Part shown: positions 24,704 through 33,349 of the stretch, one piece after another | Numbering within the stretch: position 1 is the stretch's first letter | Layout: each line of letters starts with the position of its first letter | NCBI RefSeq assembly: GCF_000718165.1 | Contig: NZ_JOEY01000033.1 | Span: 124,001-188,000, forward strand | DNA length: 64,000 nt | Direction of reading: 5' to 3' | DNA from: Streptomyces fulvoviolaceus | Lineage (GTDB): Bacteria; Actinomycetota; Actinomycetes; Streptomycetales; Streptomycetaceae | The notes under the pieces: generated by a model | Databases searched by the model: none | What the model was told of the DNA's origin: nothing | The model's input: only the letters and a program-made list of their open reading frames with translations | Program-made: the position numbers and the translations under genes

Positions 24704-25963
24704 TCAGGCCACCGTCCGCAACCGCACCCCAGCCGACTCCCCCATCCCCCGCACCACCCGGTGCGCACAAGCCGCCGCCAGGAGCTCGCCCAGCAGGTCC
24801 GGGTCGCCGATCTCCAGGCCCAGCAACGACTCGATGCGCTCCAGGCGCTGGTAGAGGGACTGCCGGCCGATGTGCAGCAGGGCCGCCGTACGCGTGGGTG
24901 AGCAGCCGTTGCGCAGGTGGACCTCCAGCGTGCGGACGAGGTCGCTCGCATGGGCCGCCTCCCACGCCAGCAACGGACCCAGCGCGTGCTGGACCAGGCG
25001 GGCGAGCCGGTCGCGGTTGGCGTCCACCCCGCCCCGCGTCAGCTCCCGTTCCAGGGCGAGGGCGCGCGAGGACGTCACCAGCGGGCCCTCCGGTGCGCCC
25101 GGCTCGGCGGCCGGGACGGTCAGCGCCAGCTCCAGGGTCGTCCGGGCCGCGCGCAACGTGTCGCTCCAGCGCAGCCAGCCGCTGTCGGCGCCGACGGCGT
25201 GCCCGACGGCCACCGTCAACCCCGGCTCGGCGACACCGCGGAAGGCCTCCTGGACCGCCCGGATGGGGTCACCGGACCGGCTGCCGGGCAGCGCGAGCAG
25301 GGCCAGGACGTCTCCCGGAAACGCCGCCCGCAGCAGACCCGCGCCGCCGAGCTGCCGTACCGCCCGGTCCACCGCGCCCACCTCGCGCGTGCCGTGCACG
25401 GACACCCCGATCAGCCGGGCTCCGGGCCTGGGCTGGAACCCGGCCAGCGCAGCCCGCGCCTCCACCTCGGGCTGGTTCAGGGCCGCCCGGTCGGCGAGAT
25501 CGGCGAGCAGTGCCGCCGTATGGTCGTCGCCCCACGGGCGGACCACCGAGCGGCCCGACAGGCCCCGCGCCACGATCGCCCGGTTCGCCGCCTCCGTGAT
25601 CCGTACGAAGGGCACGACCCGGCGCAGGGCCAGCAGCGGCAGACCCAGCCGACGGGCCTCGTCGGTCACCTCGTCCGGCATCGACGGCAGGGACCGCCCC
25701 ACCTCCACCGCCAGCCCGGCCGCGTCCCGCGCCGCCAGCTCGCGCACATACCTCCGGCGGGTCTCCGCGTCCGTGTCCGTCAGCCCGAAGCCGTTGGTCA
25801 GCAGCAGCTCGCCGCCGTCCAGGAAGTTCGCGCCCTCGTACACCTCACTGGAGTGCACCCAGCGCACCGGGCGGTCCAGGGCGCCCTCGCCGGCGAGGAG
25901 CTCGGGCTCGGAGGCCCGCACCGGATCGAGGGCCAGGACTTCACGCAAGGTGAGTGCAGGCAT
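24704..25963 (-). CDS. PucR-family transcriptional regulator
   Basis: 419 residues starting at ATG 25963 with GGGAGG upstream. An N-terminal PucR domain (MPALTLREVLALDPVRASEP, then VRWVHSSEV and GGELLLTNGFGL) is followed by a GGDEF-like middle and a C-terminal PucR helix-turn-helix (LEVHLRNGCSPTRTAALLHI, then GRQSLYQRLERIESLLG). The founder of the family controls purine catabolism in Bacillus. Here it is divergent from a cytosine-deaminase-like gene and an oxygenase, so a base or related compound is the likely effector. Confidence 0.92.
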   Translation of the reverse strand: MPALTLREVLALDPVRASEPELLAGEGALDRPVRWVHSSEVYEGANFLDGGELLLTNGFGLTDTDAETRRRYVRELAARDAAGLAVEVGRSLPSMPDEVTDEARRLGLPLLALRRVVPFVRITEAANRAIVARGLSGRSVVRPWGDDHTAALLADLADRAALNQPEVEARAALAGFQPRPGARLIGVSVHGTREVGAVDRAVRQLGGAGLLRAAFPGDVLALLALPGSRSGDPIRAVQEAFRGVAEPGLTVAVGHAVGADSGWLRWSDTLRAARTTLELALTVPAAEPGAPEGPLVTSSRALALERELTRGGVDANRDRLARLVQHALGPLLAWEAAHASDLVRTLEVHLRNGCSPTRTAALLHIGRQSLYQRLERIESLLGLEIGDPDLLGELLAAACAHRVVRGMGESAGVRLRTVA

Positions 25964-26054
25964 CGCGCCTCCCGACAGTTCGTCCGGCTGTGAGCTGCCC
26001 GGAGAGTACTTTCCGCACGTTGCCCTCGTGTTTCCGCCACAGGAGAGTGAAGTC

Positions 26055-26513
26055 ATGGACCCTATGGATCAGGCGACCGCCCGCACCTGGCTCGCCACCG
26101 CCGTCGCGGAGGCCCGCGCCGGGCTCGCCGAGGGCGGCATCCCGATCGGCGCCGCGCTCTACGGCGCCGACGGCACGCTGCTGGGCCGCGGCCACAATCT
26201 CCGCGTCCAGGACGACGACCCCTCGATGCACGCGGAGACGGCCGCCTTCCGGGCGGCGGGACGGCAGCGGACGTATCGCGGTACGACGATGGTGACCACC
26301 CTCTCGCCGTGCTGGTACTGCTCCGGTCTGGTCCGTCAGTTCGGCATCTCGCGGGTCGTGGTCGGCGAGGCCGCCACCTTCCACGGCGGACACGACTGGC
26401 TGGCCGAGCACGGCGTGGAGATCGTGCTCCTCGACGATCCCGAGTGCGTCGGCATGATGCGCGACTTCATCAAGAACAATCCGGCACTGTGGAACGAGGA
26501 CATCGGTGAGTAA
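26055..26513 (+). CDS. Cytosine deaminase-like nucleobase deaminase
   Basis: 152 residues, starting at ATG 26055 with AGGAGAG upstream. The cytidine-deaminase-fold zinc site is complete: HAETAAF (His ligand and catalytic Glu) and LSPCWYCSGL (PCxxC, two Cys ligands). The size and the C-terminal WLAEHGVEIVLLDDPECVGMM resemble the fungal-type cytosine deaminases, which turn cytosine into uracil; other bases are possible. It is translationally coupled to the downstream oxygenase (8-bp overlap GTGAGTAA). Confidence 0.88.
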   Translation: MDPMDQATARTWLATAVAEARAGLAEGGIPIGAALYGADGTLLGRGHNLRVQDDDPSMHAETAAFRAAGRQRTYRGTTMVTTLSPCWYCSGLVRQFGISRVVVGEAATFHGGHDWLAEHGVEIVLLDDPECVGMMRDFIKNNPALWNEDIGE

Positions 26514-27471
26514 TCCCCGCATCCCTACGATCGACCTGCGCCCGTGGGTGGAAGGCGACCCCGAGGTCCGCGCCCAGATCGCCCGCACCCTCGACGAGGC
26601 CCTCCAGACCGCCGGGTTCTTCCTGGTCACCGGGCACGGGGTCGACCCCGCCCTGCGCTCCGCGATCCGGGAGGGCGCGCGGACCTTCTTCCGGATGCCC
26701 GTGGACGTGAAGCAGCCGTACACCGCGAAGGTCGGCGGGCGCGGCTGGCTCGGCCCGGGCGCCGAGGCCAACGGCTACTCGGAGGGGACCGAGACCCCGC
26801 CGGACCTCAAGGAGTCGCTGACCTTCGCGACGCACGAGCCCTTCGAGGACCCGGTCGTCAACGCGGAGTGGTACGCGCCCAACGTCTGGCCGGAGGAGGT
26901 GCCCGAGCTCCAGACCCTCTGTGAGGAGTACCTGGACCGGATGGCCGTCCTGGAGAAGGAACTCCTCTCCCTCCTCGGCGAGGCGCTCGGGCTCGAAGCC
27001 GACTTCTTCTCGCAGCACATGGACCACCCGACCTACGGCTTCAACATCAACTGGTACCCGGGGACCGAGGTCGTCGGGGAGCCGCAGCCGGGGCAGTTCC
27101 GCATCGGCCCGCACACCGACTTCGGGACGGTGACGATCCTCGACCGGCAGGCCGGCAAGGGCGGGCTGCAGGTCTACACGGACGAGGGCGGCTGGGAGGA
27201 CGCGCCCTTCGACCCGGAGGCGTTCACCATCAACATCGGTGACCTGATGGCCCGTTGGACCGGCGACCGCTGGCGCTCCGGCCGGCACCGCGTGCTGCCG
27301 CCGCCGGCCGACGCGCCCGCCGAGGAGCTGATGTCCCTCGTCTACTTCGGCGAGTGCACACCGGGCACGCGCGTGGAGTCGGTGCCCGCTCCGGTGGGGC
27401 GCGTGGCGTACGAGGCGGTCGACTCGCATGTTTACCTGCGGGAGAAGCTGGATTCGATCACCGTGGAGTGA
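26506..27471 (+). CDS. Isopenicillin-N-synthase-like Fe(II) oxygenase
   Basis: 321 residues starting at GTG 26506. A DIOX_N-like N-terminus (IPTIDLRPW ... AGFFLVTGHGVDPAL) is followed by a jelly-roll with the iron ligands HTD in RIGPHTDFGTVTIL and the distal His in RWRSGRHRV. The usual Arg-x-Ser that anchors 2-oxoglutarate appears as L-M-S, so the Arg is missing. Coupling to a cytosine-deaminase-like gene and a PucR regulator suggests oxidation of a nucleobase, as thymine hydroxylase does in fungi. This is inference from context. Confidence 0.85.
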   Translation: MSNPRIPTIDLRPWVEGDPEVRAQIARTLDEALQTAGFFLVTGHGVDPALRSAIREGARTFFRMPVDVKQPYTAKVGGRGWLGPGAEANGYSEGTETPPDLKESLTFATHEPFEDPVVNAEWYAPNVWPEEVPELQTLCEEYLDRMAVLEKELLSLLGEALGLEADFFSQHMDHPTYGFNINWYPGTEVVGEPQPGQFRIGPHTDFGTVTILDRQAGKGGLQVYTDEGGWEDAPFDPEAFTINIGDLMARWTGDRWRSGRHRVLPPPADAPAEELMSLVYFGECTPGTRVESVPAPVGRVAYEAVDSHVYLREKLDSITVE

Positions 27472-27562
27472 CAACACCGATAATTTCGTAACCCAACGGA
27501 CACCACGCGATCTAGTCCGAACCAACTCCCCCTACTTACCCTGGTGTTGATACACAGCGCGC

Positions 27563-29671
27563 ATGGGGGAGATGCGGGTGCACAGACGGTTGCACGGGCG
27601 CGGAGCGCTGTTCGACACGGAACCGGCAGGCCTTGCCCCGCGGCTCGTGGGACTGCGCCCGCACCAGCACCGGGCCACTCGCGCGGAACATCCGCAGGAA
27701 CTCCCCTTCGTCGTGCTCACCGGCGGGCGCGGGCTGGGCAAGACCGCGCTGCTCGGCGAGCTGCGGGACGCCTACCGGGGGCACACCCCGGTCGCGCTGA
27801 TCAATTGCGAGGACGCCCAGTTCGCGGGGCCGCCGGCCGGGCGTCCCGCGCGGTCCTGGTCGCCGGTGTCGCAGGCGCTGCTCATCCTCGCCGAGCAACT
27901 GGCCCAGCCGGTGACAGGCGCGGGGCGGATCCAGTTCCCGCGGCTGCTGTCGGGGCTCGTCGCCGTCGCCGCGAGCGGCTGGGAGGACGCCGACTCGGAG
28001 CGGATCCGGTACGAGGTACGGCGGTTCCTGCTGCTGAACGAATCCGGCTCCTGGATGATCGGCTTCACCGGGCGGTGGGTCGGGCGGACGCTCGCCGACG
28101 TCATGACCGTGGTGACCAGCGGCGCCGGAACCCTGGTCTCCTCGGCCATCGGGGCCCTTCTGGAGGCCTTCTCCGACAGTTATGTGCGCCGGCGCCAGCA
28201 GCGGGCGGCCGCCTGGTGGCGCGACTATCCCAACGCCAGCGGCAACCCCGCGCGCGGCCTCATGGAGCTGTCCGACCACTTCCGGGCGGGCGGCACCTCC
28301 CGCGAGCACGCCGAGCGGCATCTCGTACGCGCCCTGCTCGCCGACCTCTCCGACGCCTACACGGGCGTCCTGCCGCGCATGCAGCGCCTGGGCCGGCCGC
28401 TCGTCCTCGTCGACAACGCCCACAGCGCCCCCGGTCCGGGCCTGCGGGACGCCGTACTGCGGGACCGTTCCGACGGGATCGCCGACCAGGTCGTGTTCAT
28501 CGCCGCACAGCGCGGCGACGACCGCACCGCCCTGCGCAACGCCGTACGACGCTCCCTGCCCGAGGTCGCGCGGCGCAGCGACTGGTCGCCCGACCCGGCG
28601 GCCCCGTCCTCCCGCGCCCTGCTGGTGTCGCTGCCCCCGCTCAGCCCCGACGACACCCTGCACCTCGTGGGTGCCGTCTGCACGGACGCGCCCGTGCCGC
28701 CCCAACTCCCGCAGGCCACCCACCGGTTGAGCGGTGGCAGTCCGCTCGGTATCGTCCTGCTCGCCGACTCCGCCGCGCAGAACCTGCCGGGCGCCGCCTC
28801 GCTCGGCGAACTGCTGACGGCGGACGTACGGCTGCACGAGGACCGCGACGGACGGCCCACGTACCTCGAACTCCTCGACCGGCTCGTGCCCGCCGACCGC
28901 CTCGACGAGCTGACGGTGCTGGCCGCCGCCCACGACCACGACTCGGCCACCGCGCTGGCCGAGGCAGTCCTTCCGGACGACTTCGGCCCGGCGGACGTAC
29001 GGGCCCTGCAGACGCGCCTGGTGCAGGAGGGGCTGCCCGAGGTGCGGGGGCGGTTCGTGGGCGACTCCTTCGTGCGGACGCTGCTGCTGCTCCGGCTGCA
29101 CCACCGGGACGCCGACCACCGGCAGTGGCGCGAGGCGCACGAGACGCTGATCCGGTACTACGCGCCCACAGACGGGGATGATCCTTCGCGCGCCCGGTAC
29201 CGGCTGCACCACGAACTCGCCCTGGGCAGCCCGGAGTCGGCGGTGGCGTACCTGCGCGACACCTTCGCCGGCCTGGACACCCGCACCTGGCTGCGGACAC
29301 TGCGTTTCGTCGCCTCCGCCCCCTATTTCCACGCGCACGACGCCGAGGGCCGCGACTTCGCCGCCCGCGACGACCGGCGGGCCGCGATCGCGCTCGGCCA
29401 CACGGACGCGGCGCAGGTCGTGCCGGACGACGTGGACGCCGTACTGCATCTGCGGGTACGGCGGTTGCTGCACGCCGTGTGGCAGTTGACCGACCCGCTC
29501 GCGCTGCCCGACCCGAAGGTGCGCGACCGGCTCCGGTACGAGCTGGAGCAGTTGTCCAACCTGCGGCCCGCGGGCAACGCGCTGCTGTGGCGGGCCTCCC
29601 GGGACTGGCCCGAGGACGGCGTCCCGGACGACGAGGGCGACGACAGCGACGACCGGGACGGGGAGGCCTGA
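27563..29671 (+). CDS. P-loop (STAND-like) ATPase partnered with a ligand-binding protein
   Basis: 702 residues from ATG 27563; GTG 27578, with GGGGGAG six bases upstream, is equally likely (697 residues). Walker A GGRGLGKTAL lies near residues 53-62 and a Walker B-like RPLVLVDNAH near 278-287. A hydrophobic stretch around residues 180-200 (VVTSGAGTLVSSAIGALLEAF) may touch the membrane. The C-terminal half is helical, with repeat-like segments, and ends in a Glu/Asp tail. The order suggests a STAND or AAA-type switch. It overlaps the next gene as TGATG, so the two are made together. Function unknown. Confidence 0.75.
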   Translation: MGEMRVHRRLHGRGALFDTEPAGLAPRLVGLRPHQHRATRAEHPQELPFVVLTGGRGLGKTALLGELRDAYRGHTPVALINCEDAQFAGPPAGRPARSWSPVSQALLILAEQLAQPVTGAGRIQFPRLLSGLVAVAASGWEDADSERIRYEVRRFLLLNESGSWMIGFTGRWVGRTLADVMTVVTSGAGTLVSSAIGALLEAFSDSYVRRRQQRAAAWWRDYPNASGNPARGLMELSDHFRAGGTSREHAERHLVRALLADLSDAYTGVLPRMQRLGRPLVLVDNAHSAPGPGLRDAVLRDRSDGIADQVVFIAAQRGDDRTALRNAVRRSLPEVARRSDWSPDPAAPSSRALLVSLPPLSPDDTLHLVGAVCTDAPVPPQLPQATHRLSGGSPLGIVLLADSAAQNLPGAASLGELLTADVRLHEDRDGRPTYLELLDRLVPADRLDELTVLAAAHDHDSATALAEAVLPDDFGPADVRALQTRLVQEGLPEVRGRFVGDSFVRTLLLLRLHHRDADHRQWREAHETLIRYYAPTDGDDPSRARYRLHHELALGSPESAVAYLRDTFAGLDTRTWLRTLRFVASAPYFHAHDAEGRDFAARDDRRAAIALGHTDAAQVVPDDVDAVLHLRVRRLLHAVWQLTDPLALPDPKVRDRLRYELEQLSNLRPAGNALLWRASRDWPEDGVPDDEGDDSDDRDGEA

Positions 29672-31236
29672 TGGCCGGCAGAGGCTTCGGTACATGGCTG
29701 CGCGAGGGCGTCTGGGAGATCCCCCTGCGCCGCTACCTCGGCCTCCTGTTCACCCTCGTCGTGCTGGGCGGCCTGAGCTTCGCCGTCCGCACGCTCGCCC
29801 ACGACGACCGCGCCTGCGCCGCCGGGGTCGTGAAACCCGAGGGCAGCGACGAGTGCGTGGGCGTCTCGGCGACCGCCTACTCCTGGGGGCGGCCCCAACT
29901 CCGGGACGCCGTAAGGGCGATCGACCGCGAGAACAAGTCCATCAAGGGCGACTACGTCACCGTCGCCCTGCTGGAGCCCTTCACCGCGACCGACGCCGAC
30001 AACCTCGGGGACGTACTGCACGAGCTGCAGGGCGCGTATCTGGCGCAGTACCAGGCCAACCACCTCTCCAACGGCGCGGTCCCGGCGATCCGGCTCGTGC
30101 TCGCCAACCCCGGTGCCACCGGCGCGCACTGGAAGCACACGGTCGACCAGCTGGAGGGGATGACCGGCGGCGAGGACAGGCTGCGGGCGGTCGCCGGGAT
30201 CGGGCTGAGCACCGTGAACAACGAGAAGGCCGTCAAGTCGCTCACCGCCCGCGGCATCGCGGTGATCGGCACCTCCATCACCGCCGACAGCCTCGCCAAC
30301 GGGCAGAACGGCAAGAACCCCTTCCCGGGGCTCGCCCGCGTCGCCCCCACCAACTCCGACGAGGCCCGCGCGCTCACCTCCTTCGCCAAGGTCACGGCGG
30401 GCAAGGCGGTGCTGGTGTACGACGAGAAGGCCGACGACAAGGAGCACGGCGACCCCTACGCGTGGACGCTCCAGCAGTCGTTCCAGAAGCTGCTGAAGGG
30501 ATCGCCGTACGCTCCCTGGTCGTTCAACCCGCCCGACGACCGCAGCGAGGAGGGCAGCACCCCCAACGACTTCGAGCAGATCACCCACCTGGTCTGCGAC
30601 ACGGGCGCCGGCACGGACACGATCCTCTTCGCCGGACGGCACACCCAGCTGCGCCAGTTCATCAACGCGCTCGGCGAACGCGGCTGTCAGCAACGGAAGT
30701 TCACCCTGCTCACCGGCGACGAGGGCTCCTACCTGACCGGCGACAAGGATCTGGACTGGGACGCCCTCAGGCACAACCTCACCGTCCGCTACACCGCCCT
30801 CGCCCACCCGGACGCCTGGGTCACCGACCCGCCCTCGACCGGCGGCAGCGCCGACGACGCGAAGGTCCTCCGGGAGCTGGTCCGCGAGGGCCAGGGCGAC
30901 AAGGTGGGCCCCATCGGCAGGATCGACCTGGAGGACGGACAGCTGATCATCGCCTACGACGCGATGCGCCTGACCTACCAGGGCATCCGGTACGCCAAGG
31001 GCGACGGGAAGACCTACCCGACACTCGAAGAGGTCCGCACCGAGTGGCGGTTCATCAAGGGCACCCAGCAGCGTGTGAACGGCGCGAGCGGCTGGATCTG
31101 CCTCGACAACCACGGCAACCCGTACGACAAGGCCGTCCCCATCGTGGAACTGACCCCGGAAGGCCGCGCCAAGTTCGTCAAGATCGCCTGGCCGGAGGGG
31201 AAGCCGCCGGCGAAGGAGTGCCTGCCGCCGTCCTAA
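29671..31236 (+). CDS. Membrane-anchored periplasmic-binding-protein-like sensor
   Basis: 521 residues. A short cytoplasmic N-terminus (WLREGVWEIPLRRY) leads into one helix, residues 23-42 (LGLLFTLVVLGGLSFAVRTL). The rest is an extracytoplasmic type I ligand-binding fold similar to branched-chain amino acid binding proteins: VTVALLEPF, VAGIGLSTVNNEKAVKSL, ARVAPTNSDEARALTSF, KAVLVYDEKADD, TILFAGRHTQLRQFI and IIAYDAMRLTYQGIRYA. No ABC permease or ABC ATPase is nearby. Translational coupling to the P-loop ATPase argues that the pair forms a sensor or signalling unit rather than a transporter. Confidence 0.8.
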   Translation: MAGRGFGTWLREGVWEIPLRRYLGLLFTLVVLGGLSFAVRTLAHDDRACAAGVVKPEGSDECVGVSATAYSWGRPQLRDAVRAIDRENKSIKGDYVTVALLEPFTATDADNLGDVLHELQGAYLAQYQANHLSNGAVPAIRLVLANPGATGAHWKHTVDQLEGMTGGEDRLRAVAGIGLSTVNNEKAVKSLTARGIAVIGTSITADSLANGQNGKNPFPGLARVAPTNSDEARALTSFAKVTAGKAVLVYDEKADDKEHGDPYAWTLQQSFQKLLKGSPYAPWSFNPPDDRSEEGSTPNDFEQITHLVCDTGAGTDTILFAGRHTQLRQFINALGERGCQQRKFTLLTGDEGSYLTGDKDLDWDALRHNLTVRYTALAHPDAWVTDPPSTGGSADDAKVLRELVREGQGDKVGPIGRIDLEDGQLIIAYDAMRLTYQGIRYAKGDGKTYPTLEEVRTEWRFIKGTQQRVNGASGWICLDNHGNPYDKAVPIVELTPEGRAKFVKIAWPEGKPPAKECLPPS

Positions 31237-31646
31237 GGGTCTTTGAGGTCGGCCTCCAGGAGGGCGATGAGCCGCTCGAACCGTGCCCGCCAGCGCTGCT
31301 CCGACTCCCCGTCCCCCCGGAACTCGTGGGTGAACCGCAGAGCGGCCCCGTCCTCCCCGTCCCGCTCCAGATGGAAGCGGATCCGCCCGCCGTCCCCGAC
31401 CGTGTACTCCGCGACCCGCTCGACGTCCCACGCCGTGACCCGCCCCTCCCCCAGGTCACGCAGCGTGACTGCGCCGCCGAGTCTGGGTTCGAGGACGTGG
31501 GCGGGGGTGAACCAGCCCGCGAGCCCCTCCGCCGTCGCGAGGGCGGGCCAGACCTGCTCCATGGGCCGGGGAAGCCGTACCAGGAAGTGGAGTATGTGCG
31601 TGTTCCCGTGGGTCTGACTGGTGCCCTGTTCGATGGATCCGGTCAT
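31233..31646 (-). CDS. SRPBCC/AHSA1-like domain protein
   Basis: 137 residues with the START/AHSA1 pattern: FLVRLPRPMEQVWPALATAEGLAGWF at the N-terminus, GGAVTLRDLGEGRVTAWDVERV in the middle, and a C-terminal helix RWRARFERLIALLEADL. Such proteins bind hydrophobic ligands in a helix-grip fold. It is convergent with the binding-protein gene and overlaps its stop by 4 bp. Ligand and role unknown. Confidence 0.85.
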   Translation of the reverse strand: MTGSIEQGTSQTHGNTHILHFLVRLPRPMEQVWPALATAEGLAGWFTPAHVLEPRLGGAVTLRDLGEGRVTAWDVERVAEYTVGDGGRIRFHLERDGEDGAALRFTHEFRGDGESEQRWRARFERLIALLEADLKDP

Positions 31647-31703
31647 AGCACCAGCCTGACCCTTGGTGACGGGTTCCGCACGTGGTTACGGACGCTCCGC
31701 GGC

Positions 31704-32669
31704 TTACGGCCGCTCGCCGCGCCCGTCCACGACCGTGCGCTCCAGAACGGCGCTGCTGCCGGTCACGTCCCCCTTCTTGAAGCCATACGGCAGGTCCTTC
31801 ACCGCGACCTCGCGCTCGCCGAGGAATTCCTTCGTCTCCTTGTCGAAGATCAGCTCGACGCGCTCCCCGGCGTCGACCCGCGCGACCGCGATCCCGTGCC
31901 GGCCGGCCGCGTCCACCACGTCGTCGATCACGAACACACCGGAGATCTTCGCGGCCGCGCGGTAGAGGGCGGCGGCCTGGGCGGGCGGCATCAGGGACTC
32001 GCGGGCGAGGTCCCCGACGAGGACGAAGTTGGCGTCGTCCTTGTTGCTGCTGCCGTCGCCGCTGACCTTGTTCAGCCACGCGTACATCTTGTCGGGGTCG
32101 GTCGGCAGGGTCTGGAGGTGGCGGTAGTCGGTGTTGGAGGGGATGCCGGGGGTCTGGGCCTCCAGGAGGATGTCGTCGGAGCGGACGGCCGGCTCGTGCA
32201 CCATGCCCTGCTCCTTGCCGTCGACCGACAGCCACAGCTCGCGCTGGTGAACCGGGTCGAGCTTCGCGGGCCCGTCGCCCTCCTGGGAGGACCAGGCGAC
32301 CTTGCTCTTGATGTACACGAACTGGTCGTCACGGATATCGCTCGGCACATCGGCGTGCTCGGCGGCGAGCGCGATGTCCTCCAGCAGGGCCGCGGCGTTC
32401 TGCGGGGCAGACGAGGTGGACGGGGCGGACGGGGCGGACGACGGCGAGGCGGCCGGCGGCGCGGACTCGCCGGAGCCGGACGGCACGGCGAAGGTGAGGG
32501 TCACGGCGGTGACGGCCGCGACGGCTCCCGCCACGAGGGCGGGGCGCAGCCAGGGCCTGCGCGCCCGGGCCTCGTTCTGGTGCGTCTCCTGCCGGATCTC
32601 GGTCATCAGATGCTCCTTGAGCAGTCGGTGACGGCCCGGCGGAAGGTCCTTCTCGGGAAGCTCGTTCAT
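31704..32669 (-). CDS. CU044_5270-family protein, probable membrane anti-sigma partner
   Basis: 321 residues. A cytoplasmic N-terminus of about 40 residues (MNELPEKDLPPGRHRLLKEH) precedes one helix (RPALVAGAVAAVTAVTLTFAV), a Ser/Ala/Pro linker and a large extracytoplasmic domain with FVYIKSKVAW, QRELWLSVDG and AKISGVFVIDDVVDAAGRHG. This matches CU044_5270-type proteins usually encoded after ECF sigma genes. Its start overlaps the sigma stop as ATGA, so the two are co-translated. An anti-sigma role is inferred from this pairing. Confidence 0.85.
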   Translation of the reverse strand: MNELPEKDLPPGRHRLLKEHLMTEIRQETHQNEARARRPWLRPALVAGAVAAVTAVTLTFAVPSGSGESAPPAASPSSAPSAPSTSSAPQNAAALLEDIALAAEHADVPSDIRDDQFVYIKSKVAWSSQEGDGPAKLDPVHQRELWLSVDGKEQGMVHEPAVRSDDILLEAQTPGIPSNTDYRHLQTLPTDPDKMYAWLNKVSGDGSSNKDDANFVLVGDLARESLMPPAQAAALYRAAAKISGVFVIDDVVDAAGRHGIAVARVDAGERVELIFDKETKEFLGEREVAVKDLPYGFKKGDVTGSSAVLERTVVDGRGERP

Positions 32670-33277
32670 CGGTTTCCCTCCCTCAGGGGCCTGACCGCGG
32701 TGGTGCGGTCATCTGTCATCTGTCCGCCCGCTTGGGAGAGTTCCATGTGTTTCGCCAGTTTTGTCCTCGCGCGCGAGAGCCGTGACCGTACGGTCCCCAC
32801 CGGCACCCCGAGCGCCTCGGCCGCCGCCTGATAGTCGAGCCCCGACCACACGCACAGCGCCAGCACCTCCCGCTCGGCCCGCCGCAGCCTCGCCAACGCC
32901 GTCTGTACGACGGCCAGTTGCGCGGCGTCGTCGAGGCGCCCGGCGACCTCGTCGGCGAAGTCCCGCACGGGTTCCGCCCGGGGCAGGCGGCCGACGGCGG
33001 CGGCGTGTCTTCGGGCGGCGCGGCGGGTGTTGCGCGTGACGTTGGTGGCGATGCCCAGCAGCCAGGGGCGCAGGGAACCGCCCTCCTCGTCGAGCTTCGC
33101 GCGCAGCCGCCAGGCGTCGAGGAAGGTCAGCGAGACGACGTCCTCGGCGGTCGACCACTCCCCCGTGAGCCGGTAGGCGTGGTTGTAGACGGAGCGTGCG
33201 TACGCGTCGAAGAGCTCACCGAAAGCGTTGTGGTCCCCCGCGCGGATGCGTTTCCGCAGATTCGTATCCACGTCCAT
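32666..33277 (-). CDS. ECF-type RNA polymerase sigma factor
   Basis: 203 residues. Sigma region 2 is NAFGELFDAYARSVYNHAYR, then DVVSLTFLDAWRLR; region 4 is VLALCVWSGLDYQAAAEALG, then VPVGTVRSRLSRARTKLAKH. No regions 1 or 3 are present, which marks the ECF class. The ATG at 33277 leads a two-gene unit with the membrane partner. A target promoter motif cannot be identified from the 72-bp upstream spacer. Confidence 0.92.
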   Translation of the reverse strand: MDVDTNLRKRIRAGDHNAFGELFDAYARSVYNHAYRLTGEWSTAEDVVSLTFLDAWRLRAKLDEEGGSLRPWLLGIATNVTRNTRRAARRHAAAVGRLPRAEPVRDFADEVAGRLDDAAQLAVVQTALARLRRAEREVLALCVWSGLDYQAAAEALGVPVGTVRSRLSRARTKLAKHMELSQAGGQMTDDRTTAVRPLREGNR

Positions 33278-33349
33278 CTACCTGTCCGGACGACGAAGGC
33301 CGGTTCCCGTGACCTGAGTCACATGGAACCGGCCTTCACCGTAAGGGAC

